A DNA stretch of 64,000 nt from JBBDNV01 sp040877415 (GTDB lineage: Bacteria > Planctomycetota > Planctomycetia > Pirellulales > PALSA-1355). Below the pieces are notes generated by a model that was not told where the DNA came from, made no database searches, and worked only from the letters and a program-made list of their open reading frames with translations. Of the stretch, positions 27,046 through 37,721 are shown in pieces. Within the stretch, counting starts at the first letter, position 1. Every line of letters starts with the position of its first letter. The stretch is from NCBI GenBank assembly GCA_040877415.1, contig JBBDNV010000161.1:1-64000 (forward strand). The letters are read 5' to 3'. A program made the translations under genes and the position numbers.

Positions 27046-29088
27046 CTACTGCGGCGAGTCCGACGGCGGCTTTTCCCCGCTTGGCTTGTCGCGGTCGGAG
27101 TTGCCTTGGCTTGCGCGTCGTCCGCCGAACAGGCGTCCGCCCCGCCCACCGCCGAACAGCTTGGCGGCCTCGTCCATGATGTGCTCCCGCGCTTCGTCGT
27201 CCAGCTTGGCGTTGTTCCAGTCGTGCACGAACGACGTGGCGAGCGCACCCTGCAATCTCTGCGTCTCCTCGGGCTTATCGACGATCAGTTGGAAGATGCC
27301 AAAACACATCTCGTCGGTGCTGCCGTTGCCGAAGAAAACCCGCTTGGGCGGTTTACTGGGATTGAGCAGGTTGTCGGCCGAGTTATCGTAGCGGCACTCG
27401 ACGTCCAGCTTCGTGCCTGCCGGCAGCCGCACCGGCTCGTGATACACGTAGTTGTCCTGCCAGTAGAAGTTCCAGTCCTTGATCCAGATCAGCGATTGCT
27501 GCTTGCCGTCGGGCAGGGTGGCCGTGAGCTTCATCTCCTTGCCGATTAAGTGCATGTGCGGCAACAGCGAAATCAGCGTCACGTCGGTCGGCAGCGTGAG
27601 CGACGAAACAATCTTGTGATTGGACTCGCCGGCCGGAATGTCGATGATGATCGAACCCACCACGAACGGCGAACGCGACATCAAGCGCTCGGTCGGCTTG
27701 TCGGCAAAATAGAGGGCGACCGACGACTTGTCGCTCTCGTCCTTGCCGCTGGGGTGCATGTGCAATTGCAGCACCAAATCGGTGCCCTTGCGAATCGGCA
27801 TGCCGGCGCCCTGCGGATAAAACCGCGGAGTCAACCCCGGCGTCCACACGCCGATCAATCCGGCCGTGGGGATGCCGATCGAACCAAACGTCGTATAGCC
27901 CGGTTCCGGCGTTTCGGCGTCCTTCTGGCGGCCGCGGCCGGACGTGTCGAGAAACAGAATCGCGTGGTGGACGACCGCCGGGTTGCCCGGGCGGAACTCG
28001 AAACCGACCACGGTCTTGTCTTCCGGCAGATTCATCGGGATGACCCAGTGCTGGAAGACGTCCTCGCCGTCGGCTTTGACGGTGAATTCCGCCGGAGCGG
28101 TGAGCTCCAGATCGGGCGTGCCCAGGCGCCAGCCGCTGGCAAACGTGGGCGCGGGCGGCAGGTCGGCCGGGTCGCCTTCGGGCGTGCCGGCCTTGGCCCA
28201 GGCGTCGACGAGGCCGATCTGCGCTTCGCTCAAGCGGCGTTCGCCCAGGAACCGTCCGTGGCCGATCTCCGCTTTCCACGGCGGCATCAGCCGCTCGCGC
28301 GTCACCTCGGCCAGGAACGTCGCCCGTTTTGCCGCGTCTGCATACGACAGGAGCGAAAACGGCGCCACCTCGCCGGGTCGATGGCACTCCACACAGTTGG
28401 CCAACAGGATCGGCGCAATGTCGCGGGTGTATGTCACAGCCGAGGCATCGGCCGGCGGGCTCGCGGTTTCCACGGGGCAGCCGACGGGCTGGGTCCGCGC
28501 AATCGCGACCGATTTGCCGTCCAAAACGGCGGCGATCGCGTCGGCCAACTCGTGCGTCGTCGGCGCCGGCCGTTTCTTGCCCAACTCTCCGTAGCGATCG
28601 TCGATGCGGCCGCGATAGACCACGTTGGCGTCGGTGTCCAGCACGAAGGCTTCCGGCGCGTGCGTCGGACCGAGCGCCGCGGCCAACTCGCCCGAGCCGT
28701 CGAACAACACCGGGAACTCGATCTTGAACTCCTTTTGAAACTCCGCGGCTTTCGCGCGGCTCAGGCCCGGCTCGGCGATCACGCCCAGAAACTCGACCGG
28801 CTTTTCGGCGACGCTGGCGGCCAGACGATTCAACTCGGGCACGTACTCGCGCGAGATCGGGCACTCGGTCATCATGAACACGATCACCACGGCCTGGTGG
28901 CCTTCGCCGTTGCCGACGCGATGCGCGTGGCCCTCGAGATCGAGCGCCGAGAGGAAGCGAGCCGGCGGAACGTCGGTTTCGCCGCTCGTAGCCGGCGGAC
29001 ATAAAGCGGCCAGCACGAGCAGGCACGCCACGGCAAGTCCGAACGATCGGAACCAATCGGCCAACGCAATCAGCGGTTTTGCGTTCAT
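27046..29088 (-). CDS. Redoxin - CxxCH cytochrome - copper monooxygenase fusion
   Basis: 680 residues from the ATG at 29088 (AGGGG 8 nt upstream; a second ATG sits at 29094). After a signal segment (RSFGLAVACLLVLAALCPP), residues ~45-205 are a thioredoxin-fold peroxiredoxin-like domain with MTECPISREYVPELNRL (one active-site Cys) and LDTDANVVYRGRIDDRYGE. Then a c-type heme site CVECH in TRDIAPILLANCVECHRPGEVAPF. The C-terminal ~330 residues match the two-domain copper, ascorbate-dependent (PHM-type) monooxygenase fold: AVVHHAILFLD, LVLQLHMHPSGK, LLPHMHLIGKEM with the expected paired histidines. It could couple thiol/heme electron transfer to copper-dependent hydroxylation in the periplasm; the substrate is unknown. 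A low-complexity Gly/Arg/Lys tail ends the protein. Confidence 0.75.
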   Translation of the reverse strand: MNAKPLIALADWFRSFGLAVACLLVLAALCPPATSGETDVPPARFLSALDLEGHAHRVGNGEGHQAVVIVFMMTECPISREYVPELNRLAASVAEKPVEFLGVIAEPGLSRAKAAEFQKEFKIEFPVLFDGSGELAAALGPTHAPEAFVLDTDANVVYRGRIDDRYGELGKKRPAPTTHELADAIAAVLDGKSVAIARTQPVGCPVETASPPADASAVTYTRDIAPILLANCVECHRPGEVAPFSLLSYADAAKRATFLAEVTRERLMPPWKAEIGHGRFLGERRLSEAQIGLVDAWAKAGTPEGDPADLPPAPTFASGWRLGTPDLELTAPAEFTVKADGEDVFQHWVIPMNLPEDKTVVGFEFRPGNPAVVHHAILFLDTSGRGRQKDAETPEPGYTTFGSIGIPTAGLIGVWTPGLTPRFYPQGAGMPIRKGTDLVLQLHMHPSGKDESDKSSVALYFADKPTERLMSRSPFVVGSIIIDIPAGESNHKIVSSLTLPTDVTLISLLPHMHLIGKEMKLTATLPDGKQQSLIWIKDWNFYWQDNYVYHEPVRLPAGTKLDVECRYDNSADNLLNPSKPPKRVFFGNGSTDEMCFGIFQLIVDKPEETQRLQGALATSFVHDWNNAKLDDEAREHIMDEAAKLFGGGRGGRLFGGRRASQGNSDRDKPSGEKPPSDSPQ

Positions 29089-29301
29089 CGCCATTACCCC
29101 TATGTTTACGGGAGAAATTTCTCGCCGCGAAAAGGATGCGCGGTCGAGGGCCATGGCTGGGGGGGTGGTGGGCCCGGTTGCGAACGCGAGCGTGCTTTTG
29201 ACTTTAATACCTACGAGTAGAACCGTCCAGCCGGAAATTTGCAAGCCGATTGCGCTTCAAGTCGCGATCCGCGGCGGAGCAAACCCTTTTGCGCGTCCTG
29301 G

Positions 29302-31449
<2,148 letters not shown>

Positions 31450-31594
31450 GAGGGGGCACTCCTTTCGAAGCAAATCCGGCAAACGCTCCGTGATGACGAT
31501 CCGAGCGCACCCTCGCGGAGGCGCGATCGATCGATGAATGGCCGCCAGCGACTCGAACCCGCTCGGCGAAAGCCTCCAGACTTTGTTTGCAACC

Positions 31595-31622
31595 AATTTA
31601 GTCGTCGCGAGCGGAATTGCAA
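31595..31622 (-). promoter_or_regulatory. Candidate promoter for the prolyl oligopeptidase gene
   Basis: On the minus strand TTGCAA (31622-31617) and TAAATT (31600-31595) are 16 bp apart, about 145 bp upstream of the ATG. Assigned by eye. Confidence 0.4.
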
Positions 31623-31729
31623 GGCAGAACACGGCGGCGAGGCTGCGCACGCGGCTGGATTCGTTGCGAAGAACAAGACCCGCGCGCCAGAAGCAATGGC
31701 GCGATTTTTCGACACCTATCAACGAGACG

Positions 31730-31760
31730 TTGTTCGGCAGGACTCACGGTCTGGTATACT
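31730..31760 (+). promoter_or_regulatory. Candidate promoter for the universal stress gene
   Basis: A near-consensus -10 TATACT (31755-31760) follows a TTGTTC (31730-31735) at a long 19-bp spacing, about 50 bp before the ATG at 31813. Confidence 0.4.
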
Positions 31761-31812
31761 GTGTCGTTCATGGCCGGCGTGCGAGCTGTTCCAGCCAACC
31801 GCGGGGCGTACG

Positions 31813-32289
31813 ATGACCGTTTTTCAGCGCATCCTGTGTCCGGTTGATTTTTCACCGACCTCGACCAAAGCCGTGCTTTTTGCCGGGCGACTGGTTCGCG
31901 AAACGGGCGCCGAGTTGATTCTGTTCCATGCCTTCGGCGTGCCGGCATCGTATGATCACGCCGGCCAATCGGAACCGGCCGATCCGAACGTGCGTGCCGA
32001 ACTGGAGCGAATCGTGCCGATGTTTCCCGGGATTCAAGTGCGGCGCGCCTTGCACGCCGGACCCGCCGGCGAGGTGATTTGCTGGCTGGCGGAAGACCAA
32101 AAGTGCGACCTGATTGTGATGGGCACGCACGGCCGAACCGGCCTCGGGCACCTGCTCTTGGGGAGCGTCGCGGAGTATGTGATGCGTCACGCGCGTTGCC
32201 CGGTCACCGTGGTGCGCGATATCCCGGCCGGCGAACCGCCGCGCGACGAGCCGCGCGTCATGCCGCTTCCGCCGCCCAAGTGGATGTGA
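31813..32289 (+). CDS. Universal stress protein (UspA domain)
   Basis: 158 residues from the ATG at 31813. A longer frame running back to 31084 is antisense to the prolyl oligopeptidase gene and is rejected. The UspA fold is complete: MTVFQRILCPVDFSPTSTKAVLFAGRLV, DLIVMGTHGRTGLGHLLLGSVAEYVMRHARCPVTVV, with the G-x2-G-x9-G-S ATP-binding signature, so it probably binds ATP. The C-terminal tail is proline-rich. It is cytosolic and likely stress-induced. An AI-2E family transporter follows 67 bp downstream and may be co-transcribed. Confidence 0.9.
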   Translation: MTVFQRILCPVDFSPTSTKAVLFAGRLVRETGAELILFHAFGVPASYDHAGQSEPADPNVRAELERIVPMFPGIQVRRALHAGPAGEVICWLAEDQKCDLIVMGTHGRTGLGHLLLGSVAEYVMRHARCPVTVVRDIPAGEPPRDEPRVMPLPPPKWM

Positions 32290-32356
32290 ACGGGCCGCTG
32301 GACCCGGCCGCGCATAAGCGACACGCTACAAACCCGCGGCAAGGCATAGGCGAGTC

Positions 32357-33412
32357 ATGGCCGACAATTCGCAACTGAAAATCAGCAATCCCGTATTGGT
32401 ATCCATGGCCGCGTTTGTCGTGATCGTGGCGGGCTTGCGCGCCGCGCAACCGATCGTCGTTCCCTTCATCGTGGCGGCCTTTCTGGCCATGATTTGCCTG
32501 CCGCCGCTCAGGTGGCTCAAAGAGAAAGGTTTGCCCACCTGGCTGGCCTTGCTGGTGATCACCGCGATCATCTTCGTGGTCGGACTCGTGATCGTGGGCG
32601 TCATCGGATCTTCGGTCAACGAGCTGCGCGAGCAGTTGCCCAAATACCAGCAGCGCGTGGCGGACCTGCAAGAGGAGCTGACCAAATGGCTCAGGGAGAG
32701 GGACATCAATTTCGGATTCAGGGTCGATCAGGAGAGTTTTGACGCGCAGCGGGCTTTGTCGCTGTTTGGCGGCATGCTCGGGGCGCTCGGCTCCGTCTTG
32801 AGCGACGCGCTGGTGATCGTATTCACGCTCATCTTCATCCTGCTGGAGGCGGCCGATTTCCCGGCCAAGCTGCGGGCGATCGCCCGGGACGGAGGCTCCG
32901 CCACCGGCCGACTTGAAAAGATTCAGGCCAACGTCCGGCGGTACGTTTCGCTCAAAACCAGAATCAGCTTTCTCACCGGCGTGCTCGTGACGGCCTGGTT
33001 GTGGCTGTTGGGCGTCGATTTTCCGCTGGTCTGGGGACTGCTGGCGTTTCTGTTCAACTACGTCCCCAACATCGGATCATTCATTGCCGCCGTTCCCGCG
33101 ATCGTGCTGGCCTTTCTGCAGTTCGGAACGGCCTGGGCCGCGCTGGCGGCGAGCGGCTACCTCGTCATCGAAGTCGTCATCGGCAACGTCATCGAGCCGC
33201 GCTTGATGGGCCGCGGACTGGGACTTTCGGCGCTGGTCGTCTTTGTTTCGCTCGTGTTTTGGGGCTGGGTGCTGGGGCCCGTCGGGATGCTGTTTTCGGT
33301 GCCGCTGACGATGATCGTGAAGATCGTGCTGGACAACAGCGAGGACCTCCAGTGGCTGGCGATCCTGCTCAGCTCCGAAGCGCCCGAGAAGCCCGCACGG
33401 CCGGCGAGCTGA
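32357..33412 (+). CDS. AI-2E family (PerM-type) transporter
   Basis: 351 residues of the AI-2E/PerM family, with about eight membrane spans: two early hydrophobic helices (VSMAAFVVIVAGLRAAQPIVVPFIVAAFLAMICLPPL, WLALLVITAIIFVVGLVIVGVIG), a soluble helical region (ELREQLPKYQQRVADLQEELTKWLRERD), then several spans ending with the family signature VEVVIGNVIEPRLMGRGLGLSALVVFVSLVFWGWVLGPVGMLFSVPLTMIVKIVLD. It is an inner-membrane transporter; some members export AI-2, others Na+/H+ or unknown compounds, so the substrate is not called. It shares a strand with the universal stress gene. Confidence 0.9.
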   Translation: MADNSQLKISNPVLVSMAAFVVIVAGLRAAQPIVVPFIVAAFLAMICLPPLRWLKEKGLPTWLALLVITAIIFVVGLVIVGVIGSSVNELREQLPKYQQRVADLQEELTKWLRERDINFGFRVDQESFDAQRALSLFGGMLGALGSVLSDALVIVFTLIFILLEAADFPAKLRAIARDGGSATGRLEKIQANVRRYVSLKTRISFLTGVLVTAWLWLLGVDFPLVWGLLAFLFNYVPNIGSFIAAVPAIVLAFLQFGTAWAALAASGYLVIEVVIGNVIEPRLMGRGLGLSALVVFVSLVFWGWVLGPVGMLFSVPLTMIVKIVLDNSEDLQWLAILLSSEAPEKPARPAS

Positions 33413-33454
33413 TCCGTGGCGCGTTCGAAAGCATCGGATTGCTGTCCGCGCCGA

Positions 33455-34234
33455 TCAATGTGACAGCGCAACCGCTAATGCAAGAATCGACGCACATTTC
33501 GCCAGTCGCCGTCGCCGGGCCGCCCAGAAAACGGCGATCGCGCCGGAGCCAAACAGGATGACGCTGCTCGGCTCCGGAGCCGCCAGCCAGCGCGCCAGAT
33601 TTGTCTCGAAAAGCAGGTTATTGGCGGTGTTGCCAATACTGTCATCGATCACGTTTACGCTAAGCAGCGAAAGCACGTTCAATTGCGCGCCCCATAGCGT
33701 AACGACATTGATATGGAACAGGGGCGTTCCGCCCAACGCGATGCCATCACCGCCGGTTCTCAATGTCGTAATCCCGGCAGTGATCGGATGTCCCAAGACC
33801 GGCGTCAGTGGGGCTGATGTGTCGGTGCCGGAATAGGCGCCACCCACTGGCGCCAGGATGGAATTGTTCCAGGCTGTCCAATTATTGTTCTCACCGATGA
33901 CGGCAACCCGACGGCCGGTAGCAATGAAGGCGGCCAGGTTAGCCTGCTCCGTGGCACTCAAGCCTGGGTCGCCAAAGGTGCGTGCAGTTATCCAGAGCCT
34001 GTCAAACGTCATTAGCAGGCCGAGATCATCTAGCAGCGCGTTGCTCACGGTGATGTTGCCAGGTTCGAAAGCGGAGTCTAGGGCGGCGGACATATTGTCC
34101 CAGAATGACAATCCATATCCGTAGATCGAAGTGGGATTGTGTTGGTTGATCAGCAGGCTGGTCGCACGAACCTCACTAAGGACGCCAACGAGCAATGAAA
34201 TGAGAAACATCCGTTTGATTGTGAGTCGAAGCAT
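33455..34234 (-). CDS. PEP-CTERM exported protein (1)
   Basis: 259 residues: an N-terminal signal (MLRLTIKRMFLISLLVGVLSEVRA), a domain of unknown function with NHNPTSIYGYG-like repeats of Asn/Gly and RRVAVIGENNNWTAWNNSIL, and a C-terminal PEP-CTERM sorting signal (APEPSSVILFGSGAIAVFWAARRRR). Proteins with this tail are handled by exosortase and often end up in the exopolysaccharide matrix. The last ~15 residues after the Arg cluster form an unusual extra tail. It directly follows the second PEP-CTERM gene (41 bp), so both are likely one operon. Confidence 0.8.
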   Translation of the reverse strand: MLRLTIKRMFLISLLVGVLSEVRATSLLINQHNPTSIYGYGLSFWDNMSAALDSAFEPGNITVSNALLDDLGLLMTFDRLWITARTFGDPGLSATEQANLAAFIATGRRVAVIGENNNWTAWNNSILAPVGGAYSGTDTSAPLTPVLGHPITAGITTLRTGGDGIALGGTPLFHINVVTLWGAQLNVLSLLSVNVIDDSIGNTANNLLFETNLARWLAAPEPSSVILFGSGAIAVFWAARRRRLAKCASILALAVALSH

Positions 34235-34275
34235 CGTTAATGTCTATTTCTGGGTTTGGGTGCGACAGTCCACAC

Positions 34276-34896
34276 CTATTGCCGCGAAATGAAATGGCGC
34301 GCGCGTCCCACGCAACAGGCAATGAGGAGGGAGCCAAGGCCGAGTCCGATCAGGATCCAGGAGGCCGGCTCAGGCACGAGATTGGCGTCAATTTCCACAA
34401 TGGCGTCTTGCACGAAATAGTCGCCGCCGGTGCGATTGAGGCGGATAAAAAAGATGCCGTCCCCCTGAATCTCGGCCAGCACGTTCGCGAAATCCTCAGG
34501 ATTCACGAAATCGCCCACGGTCAATGGGTTCTCGGACGTCGTTCCGTTGAGGCCGGATCCGAACGACGCCACCTCAAAGTTCGGTTGGCCTATTTCATTC
34601 AAGATGAACACGACGTTGCCGGTCTCGTTGTTCTGGTTGTCGTCATCGTCATACACGTCGACCGACACGCGGACGGAGTTCAATGACCCAATGAGAGCAG
34701 CATCCGGCACGGAGAAGCGGAACCGGACGCTGTCGGGGTTGGGCTCGTTGTTGTCCACATAGATCGGAAGCGGTTGTTCACCGCCGCTGGGCACAAACGC
34801 ACCCTCGAAGTTGATGGTGATTGGCGTGGCCCAGCACGGCTGCGAGAAGGCCAGGACGGCCCAAACGCCGAGATGTCGAAGCAAAGCGTGACGCAT
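34276..34896 (-). CDS. PEP-CTERM exported protein (2)
   Basis: 206 residues from the ATG at 34896 (GGAGG 6 nt upstream; a longer frame to 35058 crosses a hairpin and has no signal). It has a signal peptide (ALLRHLGVWAVLAFSQPCWA), a beta-rich secreted domain (RFRFSVPDAALIGSLNSVRVSVDVYDDDDNQNNETGNV) with an Asp/Asn-rich stretch that may bind calcium, and the C-terminal signal LVPEPASWILIGLGLGSLLIACCVGRAR. It is the first gene of a two-gene PEP-CTERM operon. Its long leader contains a strong terminator-like hairpin (see 34988-35066). Confidence 0.8.
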   Translation of the reverse strand: MRHALLRHLGVWAVLAFSQPCWATPITINFEGAFVPSGGEQPLPIYVDNNEPNPDSVRFRFSVPDAALIGSLNSVRVSVDVYDDDDNQNNETGNVVFILNEIGQPNFEVASFGSGLNGTTSENPLTVGDFVNPEDFANVLAEIQGDGIFFIRLNRTGGDYFVQDAIVEIDANLVPEPASWILIGLGLGSLLIACCVGRARHFISRQ

Positions 34897-34987
34897 GGAG
34901 CCTCCGGTGTGGATTCTGATCAGGTTTTCGATCTTCGCTTCCCGGCGCGAGCCATCGACGGGGAATTGCTGGGACCGGCAATCGGCA

Positions 34988-35066
34988 ATAAAAAAAACGG
35001 CAACTGAACTTTGTCCTGCTGCCGACGACGTACCACGCCGGCTTAGGACAAAGTTCAATTGCCGTT
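34988..35066 (-). terminator. 22-bp-stem terminator-like hairpin in the PEP-CTERM leader
   Basis: Arms at 34996-35017 and 35045-35066 are 22-bp inverted repeats with one mismatch; a 27-nt loop separates them. On the minus strand the right-to-left reading ends in eight T residues (34990-34997), as in an intrinsic terminator. It lies between a promoter-like sequence (35177-35204) and the PEP-CTERM gene, so it could attenuate that gene, end transcription of tRNA-Arg, or be a REP-like repeat copy. Confidence 0.65.
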
Positions 35067-35176
35067 TGGGTCACTAGCGTTCCGAGGCGGAACGATTTAC
35101 TCCGAGGATCAGTCTTGTCGCGACGCCGCTCGTTACCCCGATGCTGGGCTGCTCATGCGCAACACAACGGTAAAAT

Positions 35177-35204
35177 TGTCTACTCGACCAGATGGTGTTG
35201 TCAA
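35177..35204 (-). promoter_or_regulatory. Candidate promoter upstream of the PEP-CTERM genes
   Basis: On the minus strand TTGACA (35204-35199, consensus -35) is 16 bp from TAGACA (35182-35177). A transcript from here would have a ~275-nt leader with two hairpins before the ATG at 34896. Confidence 0.45.
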
Positions 35205-35319
35205 TAGGTTTTTGGGAAAAATATCGGATCGCGAGGATCAACACCCGCCGATGAATCGCCGAGGCGCCGCTTAAAGATGTGCCGGATACGGGGTTGACGC
35301 TGCTTGCCTCTACGGCCAA

Positions 35320-35393
<74 letters not shown>

Positions 35394-35825
35394 GCGGGTG
35401 CGTGTGGAATGACCTATTGTTTCGCCTCGCTTGGTGGTGCGTCAAGCACAAAGCAGAGGCGCGAATGGCCGGCGCGGTTCGCCGAGATACTTGACGGCGG
35501 CGTTGGCAATCTCAGGGCGCGTCTGGCGACTCGGGCCCGAGCGGAAGTAGCCAGCCCGGGGGGCTTTGACGAATTCTCCGCGCCGGCGACTGAGAGCGCC
35601 TATTGGGGCCATCCACACTTCTTGAAATTCCCCCGTGTCGGCAGGAACCGCGGGCGGCATCAATCTTTTTCGCCCCGGTTTTGCGAATCGCTTCCCTCGG
35701 GCGCGGGGGAATCGAACGTGTCGCTTGTGGCGCCTAAAGCGGCTCTGGGTGACGCCGCATGCCTTCGCCAACCACTCCGTCTTGCCTACCGCGAAAAGAT
35801 TGCCTGACTGGCAAGACGCGGAGAT
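35394..35825. other. 432-bp region without a supported gene
   Basis: Between tRNA-Arg and the DUF1573 leader. The long minus-strand open frame through here (35442-37169) is a shadow of the DUF1573 gene. Weak tRNA-like text around 35700-35790 does not fold. I see no coding signal. Confidence 0.4.
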
Positions 35826-35853
35826 TTGACTTTCTCTACCTGACAAGTAGACT
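35826..35853 (+). promoter_or_regulatory. Candidate promoter of the DUF1573 leader
   Basis: TTGACT (35826-35831) and TAGACT (35848-35853) at 16-bp spacing, about 140 bp upstream of the DUF1573 ATG and ~40 bp upstream of an intrinsic terminator. Confidence 0.4.
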
Positions 35854-35893
35854 CGACTATGCAACTCGCCAACAGCGTGAATTCCGGATTGCC

Positions 35894-35931
35894 AAGGACC
35901 CACCGTGCTCGACGCGGGCGGGTCCTTTTTT
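35894..35931 (+). terminator. Intrinsic terminator upstream of the DUF1573 gene
   Basis: AAGGACCC (35894-35901) pairs perfectly with GGGTCCTT (35920-35927) and is followed by T-residues to 35931. It lies ahead of, not behind, the DUF1573 gene and follows a promoter-like sequence by ~40 bp, so it would either release a ~70-nt RNA or attenuate the gene. Confidence 0.7.
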
Positions 35932-35993
35932 ATTGCGCTTGCGGGGATTAGGGGAGCGAATTTCAACACATTTATTCGTTCATGGGGAAATCC

Positions 35994-36983
35994 ATGCTTC
36001 GCAGCGCGTGTGCTCTGGTTGTCACCTTGTGTGCCGCCACCGCCTCGGCCCAGCAATGGGCCGATAAGATGTTTTCCGAAAAGAGCGTCGATTTCGGCGC
36101 CGTGCCTCGCGCTGCCAAGGTCGAGCACGAGTTCGTGATCACCAACCTGTACAAGGAAGACGTGCACATCGCCGGCGTCCGCTCGAGTTGCGGCTGCACC
36201 GAACCGCGAATCGAGAGCGATACGCTCAAGTCCTGGGGAAAGGGCCGGATCGTCGCCGCCTTCAACACCGACGCGTTCACCGGCCAGCGCGGCGCCACGG
36301 TGACCGTCACCTTCGATCGGCCGCAATGGGCCGAAGTGCAGCTCCGCGTCAAGGGCTACATCCGCACCGACGTCGTGCTCAACCCGGGCCAGGTCAACTT
36401 CGGCTCCGTGCCCGAGGGAGAAGCGAGCGAGAAAGCTATCCACATCCGCTACGCCGGCCGCGACGACTGGAAAATCACGGGAGTTACGAGCGATTCGCCC
36501 TTCCTGACCGCCACCGTGAAAGAAGCCGAACGCTCCGGCGGACAGGTCGGCTATGAATTGGACGTAAAGCTGGCCGAGGGCGCGCCGGCCGGCTACCTCA
36601 ACGAGCAATTGGTCCTTAAGACCAACGGCCGCCATTCCCAGTTTCCGGTCAAGGTCGAAGGGCGGATCGTTCCCCCGTTGACGGTCAGCCCGGCCTCGCT
36701 GCTCTTGGGCACGCTGCAACCGGGCCAGAAGGTCAAAAAGCAGATCGTCGTCAAGGGCGCCAAGCCGTTTAAGATCGTCGACATCCGCTGTGAGGACGGA
36801 GCCTTCCAGTTCAAAACGTCCGACGAGACAAAGGCCGTGCACCTGGTGCCGCTGGTGTTCGAAGCCCCCGAAAAGCCGGGCAGTTTCGCGTGCACGATCG
36901 AAATCGTCACCGACCTGAATGGTCACAAGAGCGTGACGCTCTCGGCCATCGGGCAGACGAGCGCGCCCTTGGCCGCCAGGTAA
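35994..36983 (+). CDS. Exported DUF1573 protein
   Basis: 329 residues from the ATG at 35994, preferred over 35982 because GGGGA sits 6 nt before it. A signal peptide (MLRSACALVVTLCAATASAQ) is followed by three immunoglobulin-like repeats. The first is a DUF1573 domain: VDFGAVPRAAKVEHEFVITNLYKEDVHIAGVRSSCGCTEPRI with the conserved Cys-Gly-Cys. The second (VNFGSVPEGEASEKAIHIRY) and third (LLLGTLQPGQKVKKQIVVKG) repeat the pattern. It is probably periplasmic and may act in protein or polysaccharide assembly; the function is unknown. A strong terminator follows at 37016-37053, so it is monocistronic. Confidence 0.85.
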   Translation: MLRSACALVVTLCAATASAQQWADKMFSEKSVDFGAVPRAAKVEHEFVITNLYKEDVHIAGVRSSCGCTEPRIESDTLKSWGKGRIVAAFNTDAFTGQRGATVTVTFDRPQWAEVQLRVKGYIRTDVVLNPGQVNFGSVPEGEASEKAIHIRYAGRDDWKITGVTSDSPFLTATVKEAERSGGQVGYELDVKLAEGAPAGYLNEQLVLKTNGRHSQFPVKVEGRIVPPLTVSPASLLLGTLQPGQKVKKQIVVKGAKPFKIVDIRCEDGAFQFKTSDETKAVHLVPLVFEAPEKPGSFACTIEIVTDLNGHKSVTLSAIGQTSAPLAAR

Positions 36984-37015
36984 GCGCGGCCCAGCAGAAA
37001 CACAGTTCCGGGCAA

Positions 37016-37053
37016 ACCGGGTCGGCGGCTCGCCGCCGGCCCGGTCGTTTTTT
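37016..37053 (+). terminator. Intrinsic terminator of the DUF1573 gene
   Basis: A 6-bp stem (ACCGGG/CCCGGT) continues, after one mismatch, into CGGCGGC/GCCGCCG around a 2-nt turn, and is followed by CG and six T residues. Textbook Rho-independent terminator 33 bp after the stop codon. Confidence 0.85.
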
Positions 37054-37459
37054 GGGTGACTCCCCCAGGTTGTTTTCCGAGGCAGCAGGGGGCTCGGTCC
37101 GATTGTGCGGATCGCGAAAGGTTTTCTCAATCCGGCCGACCGCTCCGAGTGGCGAAAGGCTGTCGGCAAACGTCGGACGTTTCATGAATCGTGCGCAAAC
37201 GTCCGAAATCACCTGACAGGTCCGAATCAATTTGGCGCGTCCCACACTGGCCCGAGGCGCGAGCGACGGAATAATTCCCTAAGGCGTTGAGTTGACTGGC
37301 ACCCCGGGCGGCTTGCTCACCCGGCGTGCCAACACACTGCTGGACAAGCCGGCAGTGGCACGCTCGCGAGGGGATCATTCAATAGACGCTGAGAATCTTC
37401 CCGTCGCCCTGCGCTTCGGGCCTGTACGGGCGCGCACGCTCGATTTCCAGGAGTTTGCC
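37054..37459. other. 406-bp region ahead of the ribbon-helix-helix gene
   Basis: No supported gene. A start at 37292 would extend the following protein by 56 residues but those residues lack family features. Expected to contain the promoter of the RHH/microprotein/protease operon; no confident -35/-10 pair was seen. Confidence 0.35.
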
Positions 37460-37711
37460 ATGCCCAGGATCGTACGCGGGGGCCAATCGCCCAAGGTGAG
37501 AGCCACGCTCTATGTGTCGGCCGACGTGCTCAACGAGGCCCGCAACGCCGCCGTGCACTTGGCCGGCTATCCGGCCCGGCTGACGCTGGCGAAGCTGGCC
37601 GAAAACGCGCTGCGCGCCGAGCTCCGGCGTTTGAAAGACACGTACCACGGCGGCCTGGACTTTCCGGAACGAGGCGAGGATCTCAAGGGCGGCCGCCCGA
37701 TCGCCGCATAA
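37460..37711 (+). CDS. Ribbon-helix-helix (CopG/ParB-like) DNA-binding protein
   Basis: 83 residues from the ATG at 37460 (AGGAG 7 nt upstream). The central part KVRATLYVSADVLNEARNAAVHLAGYPARLTLAKLAENALRAELRRLK is a basic beta-strand followed by two helices, the ribbon-helix-helix arrangement of CopG and of small centromere-binding proteins. It probably binds DNA as a dimer and may control the operon it heads: the 42-codon gene starts 11 bp after its stop and a protease gene follows. An alternative reading is a plasmid-like partition relic, but no ParA is nearby. Confidence 0.6.
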   Translation: MPRIVRGGQSPKVRATLYVSADVLNEARNAAVHLAGYPARLTLAKLAENALRAELRRLKDTYHGGLDFPERGEDLKGGRPIAA

Positions 37712-37721
37712 GGGAATTGCC

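Noticed and set aside
35690..35800. tRNA-like text (D-arm and TTCGATT) on the minus strand
   Set aside because: The T-stem and anticodon stem do not pair, so it is not a functional tRNA.
35442..37169. 575-codon minus-strand open frame
   Set aside because: Antisense to the DUF1573 gene.
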